Shown here piece by piece: positions 1-7,702 of a stretch of 64,000 nt of DNA. The position numbers and the translations under genes were made by a program. Numbering within the stretch: the stretch's first letter is position 1; each line of letters starts with the position of its first letter. The notes beneath the pieces are model-generated. The model was given only the letters and a program-made list of their open reading frames with translations, did no database searches and had not been told where the DNA came from. The stretch covers positions 2,108,001 to 2,172,000 of the forward strand of contig NZ_CP081869.1 in NCBI RefSeq assembly GCF_019797865.1, given 5' to 3'. The stretch is from Chenggangzhangella methanolivorans (GTDB lineage: Bacteria > Pseudomonadota > Alphaproteobacteria > Rhizobiales > Methylopilaceae).

Positions 1-1
1 T

Positions 2-469
2 CTCGCTGCGACCGTCGCGGCGGAGCGCGGCTGGCTGGCGGGCGCCACACCGGAGGCGTCGGGCGCAGGCGTGCGCGTCGCCGTCGAGACCGGCGCCAGC
101 AGCAGCCTGCCGGACCTGTCGGCGGCCGAACTCAGGCTCGCCTATCTCGCGGCGGATCCTGTCTCTGACGGCCGCCGCGGGCTGTTCGCGGGCTATGTCG
201 GTCCCCATGGCTGCCGGCTGGGCCTCTGGATTGGTCGGGGCGCAGCTCGTTCGGCGCCCGAGGCGGTAGACGTGGGCGACGTGCGCGTGCGCCGCTGGTC
301 GGCGGACGGAGCGTCCTATGCGCTGATGAGCCGAGGGATGGACCCGCTCCGGCTCGATCGTTTCGCAGCCGTGATTGCCGATCTCGCAAGTCCCGGCCGC
401 ACGCTGGACGATGGGCTCCGCATCGCGCTGAAGGAGGCCTCGACGTCCGGCGGCGCCTGTACCGGCTGA
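2..469 (+). CDS. Anti-sigma factor, C-terminal part (gene cut by window edge)
   Basis: The frame is open from base 2 and ends with TGA at 467-469, so only the C-terminal part of the gene is here. The end of the protein (a Trp, a Gly-x-x-Tyr/Phe-Ala step, then an Asp-x-x-Arg-Leu helix) matches the end of the second anti-sigma protein of this window at 7699-8479. I therefore read it as the periplasmic part of a membrane anti-sigma factor; its membrane segment and its ECF sigma partner would lie to the left. It stands directly upstream of the sulfite dehydrogenase operon, and ECF/anti-sigma pairs next to sorT are known in rhizobia (RpoE1/RpoE4 of Sinorhizobium). The assignment rests on family resemblance and context. 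Confidence 0.5.
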   Translation, partial: LAATVAAERGWLAGATPEASGAGVRVAVETGASSSLPDLSAAELRLAYLAADPVSDGRRGLFAGYVGPHGCRLGLWIGRGAARSAPEAVDVGDVRVRRWSADGASYALMSRGMDPLRLDRFAAVIADLASPGRTLDDGLRIALKEASTSGGACTG

Positions 470-476
470 TCAGCCT

Positions 477-502
477 GGAATAATTCGAAGCCCGACTGCG
501 TC
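477..502 (+). promoter_or_regulatory. ECF sigma promoter, GGAAT-N17-CGTC, for the sulfite dehydrogenase operon
   Basis: GGAAT lies at 477-481, 17 bases follow, and CGTC lies at 499-502. The same two boxes with the same 17-base spacer occur at 6709-6734 (plus strand) and 6635-6660 (minus strand). The site lies about 40 bases before the sulfite dehydrogenase start codon. The two-box form is typical of ECF sigma promoters. Confidence 0.65.
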
Positions 503-512
503 TTCTCTTTCA

Positions 513-529
513 CGGGGAATATGTCCCCG
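513..529 (+). other. Small hairpin at the 5' end of the sulfite dehydrogenase leader
   Basis: CGGGGA (513-518) and TCCCCG (524-529) can pair around a 5-base loop. If the ECF promoter at 477-502 is used, this stem would form within the first bases of the mRNA, just before the ribosome binding site GAGGAG at 531-536. It could protect the 5' end. No regulatory role is shown. Confidence 0.3.
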
Positions 530-542
530 CGAGGAGACGACC

Positions 543-1757
543 ATGTTCGACAGACGACGGATGCTGAAATCCGCCGGCGGCATGGCGCTTGGGTTTTCAG
601 GGCTTGCGATCGCTGGATCGCCGCTGAAGGCCTTCGCGGCAGAGACCGTCACGCTGCCCTTCGCCAATGGCGAGCGGAAGCTCGTGCAGTATCCGGGCAA
701 GCGCCCGCTGATCCAGCTTACCGCTCGCCCGCCGCAGCTCGAGACGCCGTTCTCTGTGTTCGACGAGGGCGTCCTGACGCCGAACGACGCGTTCTTCGTG
801 CGCTATCACCTCGCCGGCGTACCGCTGTCGATCGATCCGGCGGCCTACAAAATCGAGGTGAAGGGCAAGGTCGACACGCCGCTGTCGCTCTCGCTCGACG
901 ATCTGAAAAAGATGGACGCGGTCGAGATCGTCGCGGTCCACCAGTGCTCCGGCAACAGCCGCGGCTTCGTCGACCCACGGGTCGCCGGCGGTCAGCTCGC
1001 CAACGGCGCGATGGGTAACGCCAAGTGGAAGGGCGTGCCGCTCAAAGCCTTGCTCGACAAGGCGGGCGTCCAGGCCGGCGCCGTGCAGGTCTCGTTCGAC
1101 GGGCTCGACAAGCCGGTCATCCCGGCGACGCCCGACTTCGTGAAGGCGCTCGAGATCGACCACGCACGCGACGGCGAAGTGATGCTCGCCTACCAGATGA
1201 ACGGCGAGGACCTGCCCTGGCTGAACGGTTTTCCGGTGCGCCTCGTCGTGCCCGGGCGTTTCGGCACCTACTGGGTCAAGCATCTCGCCACCATCACGGT
1301 GCTGGACCAGCCATTCGACGGCTTCTGGATGAAATCCGCCTACCGCATTCCCGACAACGACTGCGCCTGCGTCGAGGCGGGCGCCAAGCCCGACAAGACC
1401 AAGCCGATCGGGCGCTTTAACGTGCGCTCCTTCGTCACCAACGTGCTCGACGGCGCGAAGGTGAAGGCAGGCGACGCCGAGCTCCGCGGGATCGCGTTCG
1501 ACGGCGGGAACGGGATCAAGTCGGTCGAGACCTCCGTGGACGGCGGCAAGACGTGGGCTCCGGCGAAGCTCGGCGAGGACCTCGGCAAATACTCATTCCG
1601 CCAGTGGACCTCGAAGGCGACGCTGCCCTCCGGCGAAGCGACCATCATGGTCCGCGCCACCTCGAACGGCGGCGAGACGCAGCCGACGTCCGCGCGCTGG
1701 AACCCGCCCGGCTACATGCGCAACGCGGTCGAGGCCACCCGCGTGACGGCGGCGTGA
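543..1757 (+). CDS. sorT: Periplasmic sulfite dehydrogenase, molybdopterin subunit (SorT/SorA family)
   Basis: This 404-residue protein oxidises sulfite to sulfate with a molybdenum cofactor and passes electrons to a c-type cytochrome. The N-terminus (twin Arg at residues 4-6, then a hydrophobic stretch ending near residue 32) is a Tat export signal, as expected for a folded cofactor protein. The central sulfite-oxidase fold carries the cofactor ligand Cys135 in HQCSGNSRG, followed by the substrate-pocket region around GGQLANGAMGNAKWKG. The last 120 residues form the Mo-cofactor dimerisation domain. The start ATG has GAGGAG nine bases upstream. A cytochrome c gene follows after 11 bases, as in sorT-sorU operons. 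An ECF promoter lies upstream. YedY-like family members are possible, but the partner cytochrome favours sulfite dehydrogenase. Confidence 0.85.
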   Translation: MFDRRRMLKSAGGMALGFSGLAIAGSPLKAFAAETVTLPFANGERKLVQYPGKRPLIQLTARPPQLETPFSVFDEGVLTPNDAFFVRYHLAGVPLSIDPAAYKIEVKGKVDTPLSLSLDDLKKMDAVEIVAVHQCSGNSRGFVDPRVAGGQLANGAMGNAKWKGVPLKALLDKAGVQAGAVQVSFDGLDKPVIPATPDFVKALEIDHARDGEVMLAYQMNGEDLPWLNGFPVRLVVPGRFGTYWVKHLATITVLDQPFDGFWMKSAYRIPDNDCACVEAGAKPDKTKPIGRFNVRSFVTNVLDGAKVKAGDAELRGIAFDGGNGIKSVETSVDGGKTWAPAKLGEDLGKYSFRQWTSKATLPSGEATIMVRATSNGGETQPTSARWNPPGYMRNAVEATRVTAA

Positions 1758-1768
1758 GGGAGGATCGG

Positions 1769-2071
1769 ATGAGACATTTCACAATCGCCCTCGGCCTCGT
1801 CGGAGTGCTCGCCGCAGGCGCGGCGTCGGCCGAACCGAAAACCTACCAGCTCCCGGACGAGACGGCAGAGTTCAAGCAAGGACCCGGCGTCGAGGCGGCG
1901 CAGGACAACTGCATGTCCTGCCATTCGGCCGACTACATCAACGCCCAGCCGCCAAAGAAGGGCCGCGCGTTTTGGGAGGCTGAAGTCACGAAGATGATCC
2001 ACACCTACAAGGCGCCGATCGAAGAGACCGACGCCAAGGCGATCGTCGACTACCTCGAGAAGACCTACTGA
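1769..2071 (+). CDS. sorU: Monoheme cytochrome c, electron acceptor of the sulfite dehydrogenase
   Basis: A 100-residue secreted protein. Residues 1-21 are a Sec signal peptide ending in ASA. One heme site, CMSCH (Cys48, Cys51, His52), attaches heme c. The small size and single heme fit the cytochrome that takes electrons from SorT in the periplasm. The ATG follows AGGA with good spacing and lies 11 bases after the sorT stop, so the two are cotranscribed. The family assignment comes from the heme motif and the operon. Confidence 0.78.
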   Translation: MRHFTIALGLVGVLAAGAASAEPKTYQLPDETAEFKQGPGVEAAQDNCMSCHSADYINAQPPKKGRAFWEAEVTKMIHTYKAPIEETDAKAIVDYLEKTY

Positions 2072-2145
2072 ACGTACCGAACGAAAGCGCCGGCGCGGAG
2101 TTGGTCTCCGGCCGGCGTGACGTCGCGCCTTATGCAAGGAACCTC

Positions 2146-2283
2146 ATGACCGATCCCCAGATCACCGAGACCACGAACGAAGCGCGACAGGGCGAGACCA
2201 GCGGTCACATGCGCTGGGTGTTGCTGGTCTCGATCGTACTGGCGATCGTGGCCGTCGCCGCCATTTGGCTCTGGATCGTCTGA
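2146..2283 (+). CDS. Small single-pass membrane protein, unknown function
   Basis: This 45-residue protein begins at an ATG preceded by AAGGA at proper spacing. The first 22 residues are polar; the rest is one hydrophobic helix (WVLLVSIVLAIVAVAAIWLW) that ends the protein. It lies 74 bases downstream of the cytochrome gene on the same strand and could be the last gene of that operon. I do not recognise a family. A membrane anchor or partner for the redox pair is possible but not shown. Confidence 0.5.
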   Translation: MTDPQITETTNEARQGETSGHMRWVLLVSIVLAIVAVAAIWLWIV

Positions 2284-2307
2284 AGGCACTTCACGCAAAT
2301 CGACGCC

Positions 2308-2862
2308 TCAGCGCTTGCCCTTGCCGTCGCCGTCGCGCATCTCGCCGGTCGGTTCCTGGACGTGGGCCTCGAGGAACCAGAGCTGTTTGTCGACGGCGCG
2401 CGACACCTCGGTGAAGAGATCCGATGTGCCCGCGTCGCCCGCCTCATCGGTCTGATCGACGTTCTCCCGGATGGCGTTGGCGTAGGCCGCATAGCGGTCA
2501 ATGAGCGCTGCGATGTGGTCGGCGATCGCGTAGGCGTCGGTCGGATAGGGCGCGAGCGCCGAGCGCTCGGCGACCTCGGTCGCGGTGCCGATCGCTGTCG
2601 CGCCGAGCTGAACGGCGCGTTCGGCGACCTTGTCGTTCAGGTCGTCGAGTTCGTCGCGGAACCCGTCCAGCATCAGATGGACGCCGATAAAGTCCGGTCC
2701 CCTGAGGTTCCAGTGCGCCTGCTTCACCGCCAGCGCTAGATCGATCCCGTCTGCGAGACGCGCGTTCAGCAGTTCGATCGAGACCTTCCGCGCGTTCGAG
2801 GGGGTCGCATTGCGGGTCTTGTGGTCGTGGATCGCCTTGCCAGTCTTGGTCTTGGTGGACAT
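2308..2862 (-). CDS. dps: Dps-family ferritin-like DNA-protection protein
   Basis: Dps stores iron in a dodecamer, oxidising Fe(II) with hydrogen peroxide and so protecting DNA. This 184-residue protein has the family core: AHWNLRGPDF with the ferroxidase His, GVHLMLDGFRDELD with the second His and acidic ligands, then AERAVQLG. The Lys-rich N-terminus (MSTKTKTG...) is the usual DNA-binding tail. I chose the ATG at 2862 over a longer frame because AAGAAGG lies just upstream. A GGAAC-N16-CGTT promoter about 80 bases upstream suggests EcfG (general stress) control. Confidence 0.85.
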   Translation of the reverse strand: MSTKTKTGKAIHDHKTRNATPSNARKVSIELLNARLADGIDLALAVKQAHWNLRGPDFIGVHLMLDGFRDELDDLNDKVAERAVQLGATAIGTATEVAERSALAPYPTDAYAIADHIAALIDRYAAYANAIRENVDQTDEAGDAGTSDLFTEVSRAVDKQLWFLEAHVQEPTGEMRDGDGKGKR

Positions 2863-2941
2863 GTGTCTCAGCCTTCTTCGAATGTTTGAACTTGGATCTC
2901 GGTCGGTCGATGGGATGACAGGCTCGTGATGTCGCGACCAC

Positions 2942-2966
2942 AACGAGCGCAGGAACGGCTTGTTCC
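2942..2966 (-). promoter_or_regulatory. EcfG-type general stress promoter (GGAAC-N16-CGTT) for dps
   Basis: Read on the minus strand, GGAAC (2966-2962) is followed by 16 bases and CGTT (2945-2942). This is the consensus of EcfG/SigT promoters of alphaproteobacteria, which often drive dps. The start codon lies about 80 bases downstream. Confidence 0.65.
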
Positions 2967-2974
2967 CCTGTCCG

Positions 2975-4126
2975 TCAGGCGCTCTTCAGGCAAGGCGCCA
3001 CGAACAGGTCGCCTCGCCAGGCGCCGCGGACGGTGCGGGCGCCGACGATCAGCCAGAGGCACGCGAGCGCCGCGAACAGGACGACGCCGAAGCCGTGGAT
3101 GGCCGGGATCGGCAGGACGCTTCCGAGCCTGAGTGTCGCGACCGCGTAAACGCCGAGCGGAAAGGTGTAGCCCCACCAGCCGAGGTTGAACGGCAGACCC
3201 TCGCGCAGGTAGCGGAACGTGATCAGCAGCGCCATCGCGAGCCACCACAGGCCGTAACCCCACAGCAGCAGTCCCGCCACGAGCCCGACGCCCTCCGCGA
3301 TCTGGCCGAACTGGCCGAGCCCGTTCGTCGCGAGTATTTCCGGCGCGGCGTGGCCGAGGACGAGCATGCCGAGCGCCCCGGTCCCGATCGGGCCGAGCGC
3401 GAGCCAGCTCGTCGTCGCCATCGAGACATGCGGCAGGTTGTGCAGGACCATTCTCAGCAGCAACACCACCAGCATGCTCATGGCGAGCGGCACGGAGAGC
3501 GACCACAGGACGTAGGAGACGACCAGCACGTCGAGCCGAAGCGAGGCCTCAGTGAGATGCGGGATCAGCAGGCCGCCCGAGACCGCTGCGACCTCGCAGG
3601 CGACCACCGGCAGCAGCCAGACCGCCGTCATCTGCTCAATCGAGTGCTCCTGGCGGGTGAACATCATGTAGGGGATCGCGATCCCGCAGACGATCGACAG
3701 GGCGACGTCGATCCACCACAGCGCGTGGGCGATCCCGACCGCGGCGTCTCCCCAGCGCGCGACGCCGAAGATGAGGAAACCGTTGATGATGGTTGCGAGG
3801 CCCATCGGGATGCAGCCGAAGAACATCGACACGACCGAATGCCCGAAGATCCGCCGCGCGCCGTCGAAGAAGAAGATCCAGCGCGCAGCGTAGAGGCCCG
3901 TAAACAGCGCGAACAGGCCGATGTTGAAGAGCCAGAGCCCTTCGGCGATCGCCATCAGCGCCGGAACGTCCTTGCCGAACTGCGACAGCGCGATCGAGAG
4001 GATGCCGGTTCCCATCGTGGCCGCGAACCAGTTCGGCGTGAACTGGCGCACGACCTCGCGGGGGTTGTCGAGGCGCGACAGCGGATGGATGCCGGTCGCG
4101 ACGAGGCGGGCCTGTTCGAAGGTCAT
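2975..4126 (-). CDS. TDT/SLAC1-family membrane transporter, probable sulfite exporter or tellurite-resistance TehA type
   Basis: A 383-residue integral membrane protein with about ten hydrophobic helices and the family opening FTPNWFAATMGTGILS, typical of the tellurite-resistance/dicarboxylate transporter (TDT) family. That family includes TehA, the SLAC1 anion channel and the fungal sulfite pump Ssu1. The location beside a sulfite dehydrogenase suggests efflux of sulfite or another anion; the substrate is inferred from context. The ATG at 4126 follows a strong purine-rich site (GAGGAG in the leader). A small membrane protein gene ends 24 bases upstream on the same strand, so the two form an operon. 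Confidence 0.75.
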   Translation of the reverse strand: MTFEQARLVATGIHPLSRLDNPREVVRQFTPNWFAATMGTGILSIALSQFGKDVPALMAIAEGLWLFNIGLFALFTGLYAARWIFFFDGARRIFGHSVVSMFFGCIPMGLATIINGFLIFGVARWGDAAVGIAHALWWIDVALSIVCGIAIPYMMFTRQEHSIEQMTAVWLLPVVACEVAAVSGGLLIPHLTEASLRLDVLVVSYVLWSLSVPLAMSMLVVLLLRMVLHNLPHVSMATTSWLALGPIGTGALGMLVLGHAAPEILATNGLGQFGQIAEGVGLVAGLLLWGYGLWWLAMALLITFRYLREGLPFNLGWWGYTFPLGVYAVATLRLGSVLPIPAIHGFGVVLFAALACLWLIVGARTVRGAWRGDLFVAPCLKSA

Positions 4127-4150
4127 CGGACGCTCCTCGTTGGTCTCTGA

Positions 4151-4644
4151 TCAGATGGTGGGGTCGGCGGCGACCGCGGCCATATGGGCGACGACGAGGA
4201 TTGCGGTTCCGCCGATCGCGAGCGCGATGGCTAGCGATCCGACCTGCCAAAAGGCTGCGCGTCCGCTGATCCGCCCCGTCGCGATGTCGGCCTCGCCGTT
4301 CCAGAACGCACGGAAGCTGCGGTCCTGTTCGCGCTCCGGCTCCATGTTGCGGCCCATGAAGGCCGGAAGCGCCATGCCGCTGAGGAACATCACGCTGATC
4401 AGCACGACGAAGGCGAGAACGAGCGAGGTCGCGCCTCCCGCGAATGTCGCGCAAGCGGCGAGGATAAGCGCGAATAGGCGGCAAGAGGCGTCCAGATCGC
4501 GAGCGGATGGATGCGGGTGTCGGGAAGGCGCGGCGCGTCCGCGAGCGGGCGGGCGACGTCGGACGACGTCCGCACGATCTTGCGGCGATCGATCGCCCGC
4601 GCGGTGGGTTCGCGTGGGGGAGCCTGAAAAGCGACGGCTGTCAT
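4151..4644 (-). CDS. Small membrane protein upstream of the TDT transporter (frameshifted)
   Basis: Starting at the ATG at 4644 (AAGGAGA upstream), a soluble N-terminus of about 55 residues (MTAVAFQAPPREPT...) runs in one frame. Near 4480 the reading moves to another frame, which continues with two hydrophobic helices (residues about 60-100), a charged loop with GRNMEPEREQD, and a final helix ending at 4151. The total length of 494 bases is one short of a multiple of three, in line with one lost base. I know no function. Its position suggests an accessory subunit of the transporter. Confidence 0.5.
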
Positions 4645-4740
4645 GGCGGCTCTCCTTGTTTGCTGGCGGGGCACTCAGTGCGTCCCGGCTCATGCATGAA
4701 AGGTAGAAACCGCCATCCAATCGTTCCAACGAATAGTTTG

Positions 4741-4774
4741 GCACGTTTCATTCGCTTAAAACGAATGAACGTGC
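4741..4774. repeat. Long inverted repeat between two minus-strand operons
   Basis: GCACGTTTCATTCG (4741-4754) pairs with CGAATGAACGTGC (4762-4774) around CTTAAAA; the arms are perfect except for one extra T. It lies ten bases after the end of the beta-propeller gene and about 100 bases before the start of the membrane protein/transporter operon. It may end the upstream transcript or serve as an operator. There is no clear T-run. Confidence 0.5.
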
Positions 4775-4783
4775 TGTGTTGGA

Positions 4784-6180
4784 TCAGCCGCCGCTGAGCG
4801 CTGGGACACCGTCCGCCTTGGCTTTCTCACCTTCGACGACCCTGAACTTGACCGACTTCGCCTCGCCAGCCGCGGCCTTGCCGACTGCGCGGACCGGGCC
4901 CACCGCGGAGGCCATCGCCGCGCCCTTCTCATTGGTCTTGAAGGCGACCAGCGGCTCATCCGTTCCCTCGACGAACAGGGCGTAAGGCGTGTCGGGCTTG
5001 AGCTTCGAGGCGCTGATCTCGAGAATGTCGATCAGGCCGAGATTGCGCGAGACGACCTGCCCGGCGCCCATCGAGCCTTCGGGGCCTTCAGGTTCAGCGT
5101 CAGGTTCTCGGGCGCTTTCTTCAGCGGCGTCAGATTCTCCGCACCGCCGCCCGGCGCCGCGCCGGCACGTAGATCAGCGCCTGCGGGGCCTGGCCGATCG
5201 GCATATGCGCCACCGCCTTGTTGCTGGCGGCGTCGATCACGTCGACGCCGTCGCCGTCTCGAGCCCGACATAAAGACGACTGCGGTCTCCGCTCGCCCAG
5301 ATCCCGTGCGGCAGCGCGCCGACCGGGATGGTGGCGATGAGCTTCGCCTCGTCGTCGGTCGTATAGACCTTTACGACGTTCTCCCCGCCGATCGTGACAT
5401 AGGCGAGCGTCTTGTCTCCGGATTTGCCGAAGGCGAGATGGTTGGAGATCGGTCCGGAGTCGATGACGCCCTTCACTTCGAGCGCCTTGGCGTCGATCCG
5501 CGTGACCTTGCCGACGTCCTTGTGCGTCATCCAGGCTTCCGACCCATCCGGCGTCATCTGGACGAAGGGCGAGAACGGCGAGACCACCTTGATCTCTTTG
5601 ACAATCTTTTTGGTCGCGACGTCGATTACATCGAGCTGGCTGTTGAAGCTGTTGGCCACGAAGGCGAGCTTGCCGTCGGGCGCGAAGATGGTCATGCCCG
5701 GGCCGCTCGTCGTCTTGATCTTGCCCGTCTCCTCAAAGGTGTTCGGGTCGATCACCGCGAGATGGTCCTCGCCGCGAACCGTCGCCCACACCTCCTTGCC
5801 GTCCGGCGTGAAGAAGGCCTCGTGCGGGTTGCGGCCGATATAGGCCGTGCCCTTCACCTTATTGGTCGCCGCGTCGATGAAGGTGACCGAGTTGGTCACG
5901 GTCGAGACCGCGACCAGCGTCTTGTGGTCGGGCGAGAAGCCGAGGCCATGGACGTTGACCTGGCCCTTGTAGAGCGGGCTCAGCACGTTCGGCCGCGGGT
6001 CGCCCCCAGCTTGATCTGGCCGAGCGTCTCGTTCTTGACCGGATCGATCACCGTCACGGTGTTGGAGTTCTGGTCGGCCGTGTAGACGCGGTCGCCCTCC
6101 TGCGGCAGCGCGAAGGCTTCCGTCGAGGTGAGAGCGGTCGCGGCGAGAAACGCCGCGGCGACGAGGCGCGTTCGGGTCAT
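4784..6180 (-). CDS. Periplasmic YVTN-type beta-propeller protein (several frameshifts)
   Basis: A secreted beta-propeller (YncE/YVTN family) with a signal peptide of about 24 residues and repeated strands such as VYTADQNSNTVTVIDPV, TVTNSVTFIDAATNKV and DGVDVIDAASNKAV. Such repeats build a seven-blade propeller, often a redox-enzyme partner or metal-binding periplasmic protein. The frame changes near 5985, 5255, 5160 and 5080; the last piece (4784-5071) keeps a conserved C-terminal domain. The ATG overlaps the stop of the DUF305 gene (ATGA at 6177-6180), so the two are translationally coupled. Four shifts could mean a pseudogene, but the pieces remain open and conserved, so sequence error is as likely. 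Confidence 0.65.
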
Positions 6181-6599
6181 TTCGAATCCTTGGGCTGGGG
6201 GATTTCGGCCTTTGCGGCCTGCGGCTTGGCGGCGAGGAGCCGCGTCATCAGGTCGATCTCGTACTGCTGCTCGACGATGATCGACTGGGTGAGGTTGCGG
6301 ATCTCGGGGTCGTCGGTCGCGAGCAACGCGGCTTTCGCCATGTCAACCGCGCCCTGATGGTGCGGGATCATCTGGGAGAGGAAGTCGTGGCGCGGGTCGC
6401 CGTTGGTCGGCGCCTGCATCATCCCCGCATGCATGCGGTCCATAGCCTTCGCGGTCGCATCGGCGTAGGCGGCTGCCTTCGGATCCTGAGCGCCCGTCGG
6501 CGTCGCATGCGTCATGGCGCTGTGGTCGTGCAGGCCTTCTGCGCCAGCGGGCGACGCCAGCGCGAATAAGGACAATGCGAGCGGGATCGCGATCCGCAT
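6177..6599 (-). CDS. DUF305 secreted copper/stress-associated protein
   Basis: A 140-residue protein with a 20-residue signal peptide and the DUF305 (ferritin-like helical) core: DFLSQMIPHHQGAVDMAKA, then EIRNLTQSIIVEQQYEIDLM. The paired His residues and Met/Glu-rich helices are thought to bind metal, and the family is often found with copper and redox genes. A His/Met-rich segment after the signal supports metal contact. It is the first gene of an operon with the beta-propeller gene and has its own ECF-type promoter at 6635-6660. The exact role is unknown. Confidence 0.82.
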   Translation of the reverse strand: MRIAIPLALSLFALASPAGAEGLHDHSAMTHATPTGAQDPKAAAYADATAKAMDRMHAGMMQAPTNGDPRHDFLSQMIPHHQGAVDMAKAALLATDDPEIRNLTQSIIVEQQYEIDLMTRLLAAKPQAAKAEIPQPKDSK

Positions 6600-6634
6600 G
6601 AGGTCTCCTCTTCAAGATCGATGTTGCGAGGAGG

Positions 6635-6660
6635 GACGCCAGCGGGTCCGCGACCATTCC
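6635..6660 (-). promoter_or_regulatory. ECF sigma promoter, GGAAT-N17-CGTC, for the DUF305 operon
   Basis: On the minus strand GGAAT (6660-6656), 17 bases, then CGTC (6638-6635). It matches the boxes and the spacer of 477-502 and 6709-6734. It lies about 35 bases upstream of the DUF305 start codon. Confidence 0.65.
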
Positions 6661-6708
6661 ATCACGGACGCGTGAACGATGCGGTCGCAGAAATCTTTTC
6701 AGGCGCTG

Positions 6709-6734
6709 GGAATAGCGGGCGTCGAGGCGGCGTC
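6709..6734 (+). promoter_or_regulatory. ECF sigma promoter, GGAAT-N17-CGTC, for the SnoaL-sigma operon
   Basis: GGAAT at 6709-6713, 17 bases, CGTC at 6731-6734. It is arranged back to back with the DUF305 promoter, 49 bases away. It precedes the SnoaL-like gene and, downstream, the ECF sigma gene itself, so the sigma factor may activate its own operon. Confidence 0.65.
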
Positions 6735-6772
6735 TCTCGGCTCGTCAGTCACTTCAACCGACGGAGCCCCTC

Positions 6773-7184
6773 ATGCGCATCGCACTCGCCGCTACCGCTC
6801 TCTTGCTCGCGACCCCTGCCTTCGCGGGTCCCGCGGAAGAGATGTCCAAGTCCCGCATCGACGCGATCGCCAAGGGCGACGTCATGACCGTCCAGTCGGC
6901 CTATGCCGACGGCGCGACCCTGCACTGGGTCGGCGGTCCGCTCGACGGCGTTTACACAGGCGCGGACAAGCTCAAGACCGTCTGGACCAAGTTTTCGACT
7001 GCGCAGGCGAGCAGACCGCCAAGGTCGCATCCGTCTCCGAGGCCATGAACCCGAAGGGTTCGACGGTCACAGCCGACGTCACCTTCTCGGCAAGAACGCC
7101 GTCAAGGTGCGCTATGTCATGGTCTGGCGCGAGGGCAAGCTCGCGGACGAAATCTGGCAGGTGAACCCGAACGCCGCCTACTGA
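6773..7184 (+). CDS. Secreted SnoaL/DUF4440-like protein (two frameshifts)
   Basis: The protein has an 18-residue signal peptide ending AFA, then a nuclear-transport-factor-2-like fold: a helix with EEMSKSRIDAIAKGD, the strand ATLHWVGGPLDGVYTG, and a C-terminal strand KVRYVMVWREGKLADEIWQ. SnoaL-like domains bind small molecules in a cone-shaped cavity. The frame moves by minus one near 7005 and again near 7090; each step fits one lost base. An ECF promoter stands upstream and the ECF sigma gene follows. Such proteins are frequent members of ECF regulons; the ligand is unknown. Confidence 0.65.
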
Positions 7185-7240
7185 CCGCCGGAGCGCATCG
7201 CCTTGGACGAGCCGCCCTTCTCGAACCACTGATCCCGCAG

Positions 7241-7702
7241 TTGAGGCGCTACGCCTATGCGATGACGCGGGACCACGAGAGCGCCGACGACCTCGTCCAG
7301 GACACGCTCGAGCGCGCGCTGTCGCGCTGGGCGCTGCGCCGGCGCGATGGCGATCTGCGCGCCTGGTTGTTCGCGATCGAGCGCAATCTCCATGTGAGTT
7401 CGATCCGCACTCGACGCCGCCGACCGGAAAGCGCGCTCGACGCCGCCGACGAGCCGGGCGGCCCGGCGACGCAGGAGGCCGGGCTCGCGGCCCGGGACGC
7501 GCTCGAGGCGCTCGATCATCTGCCGGAAGACCATCGCACTGTGCTTCTGCTGGTTGGCGTCGAAGACCTGACCTACGAAGAGACCGCGCGCGTGCTGGAC
7601 CTGCCGGTCGGGACCGTCATGTCGCGGTTGTCGCGCGCAAGGACACGCCTCAGGGCGCTGATCGAGACCGGCCGCTCCGGCTACCTGAGGAGAGTGAAGT
7701 GA
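7241..7702 (+). CDS. ECF-type RNA polymerase sigma factor (N-terminus unsettled)
   Basis: The protein shows region 2 (RRYAYAMTRDHESADDLVQDT, with the DLVQDT core contact) and region 4 (LPEDHRTVLLLVGVEDLTYE, then ARVLDLPVGTVMSRLSRAR, the -35 recognition helix). The given start is a TTG; homologous sequence (PLIPQL) continues upstream in the same frame to about 7214 without a good start codon, so the true start may lie near the TTG at 7203 with one indel between. The stop overlaps the start of the next gene, an anti-sigma factor, so the pair is coupled. It probably drives the three GGAAT-N17-CGTC promoters found here. Confidence 0.8.
   Translation: MRRYAYAMTRDHESADDLVQDTLERALSRWALRRRDGDLRAWLFAIERNLHVSSIRTRRRRPESALDAADEPGGPATQEAGLAARDALEALDHLPEDHRTVLLLVGVEDLTYEETARVLDLPVGTVMSRLSRARTRLRALIETGRSGYLRRVK

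Noticed and set aside
514-540. A second GGAAT-N17 pattern (ending CGAC) before sorT
   Set aside because: The -10 box differs and it would start transcription inside the ribosome site.
2960-4150. Long open frame antisense to the transporter
   Set aside because: It has the Arg/Asp/Glu-rich look of a GC-rich shadow, and the transporter on the other strand is certain.
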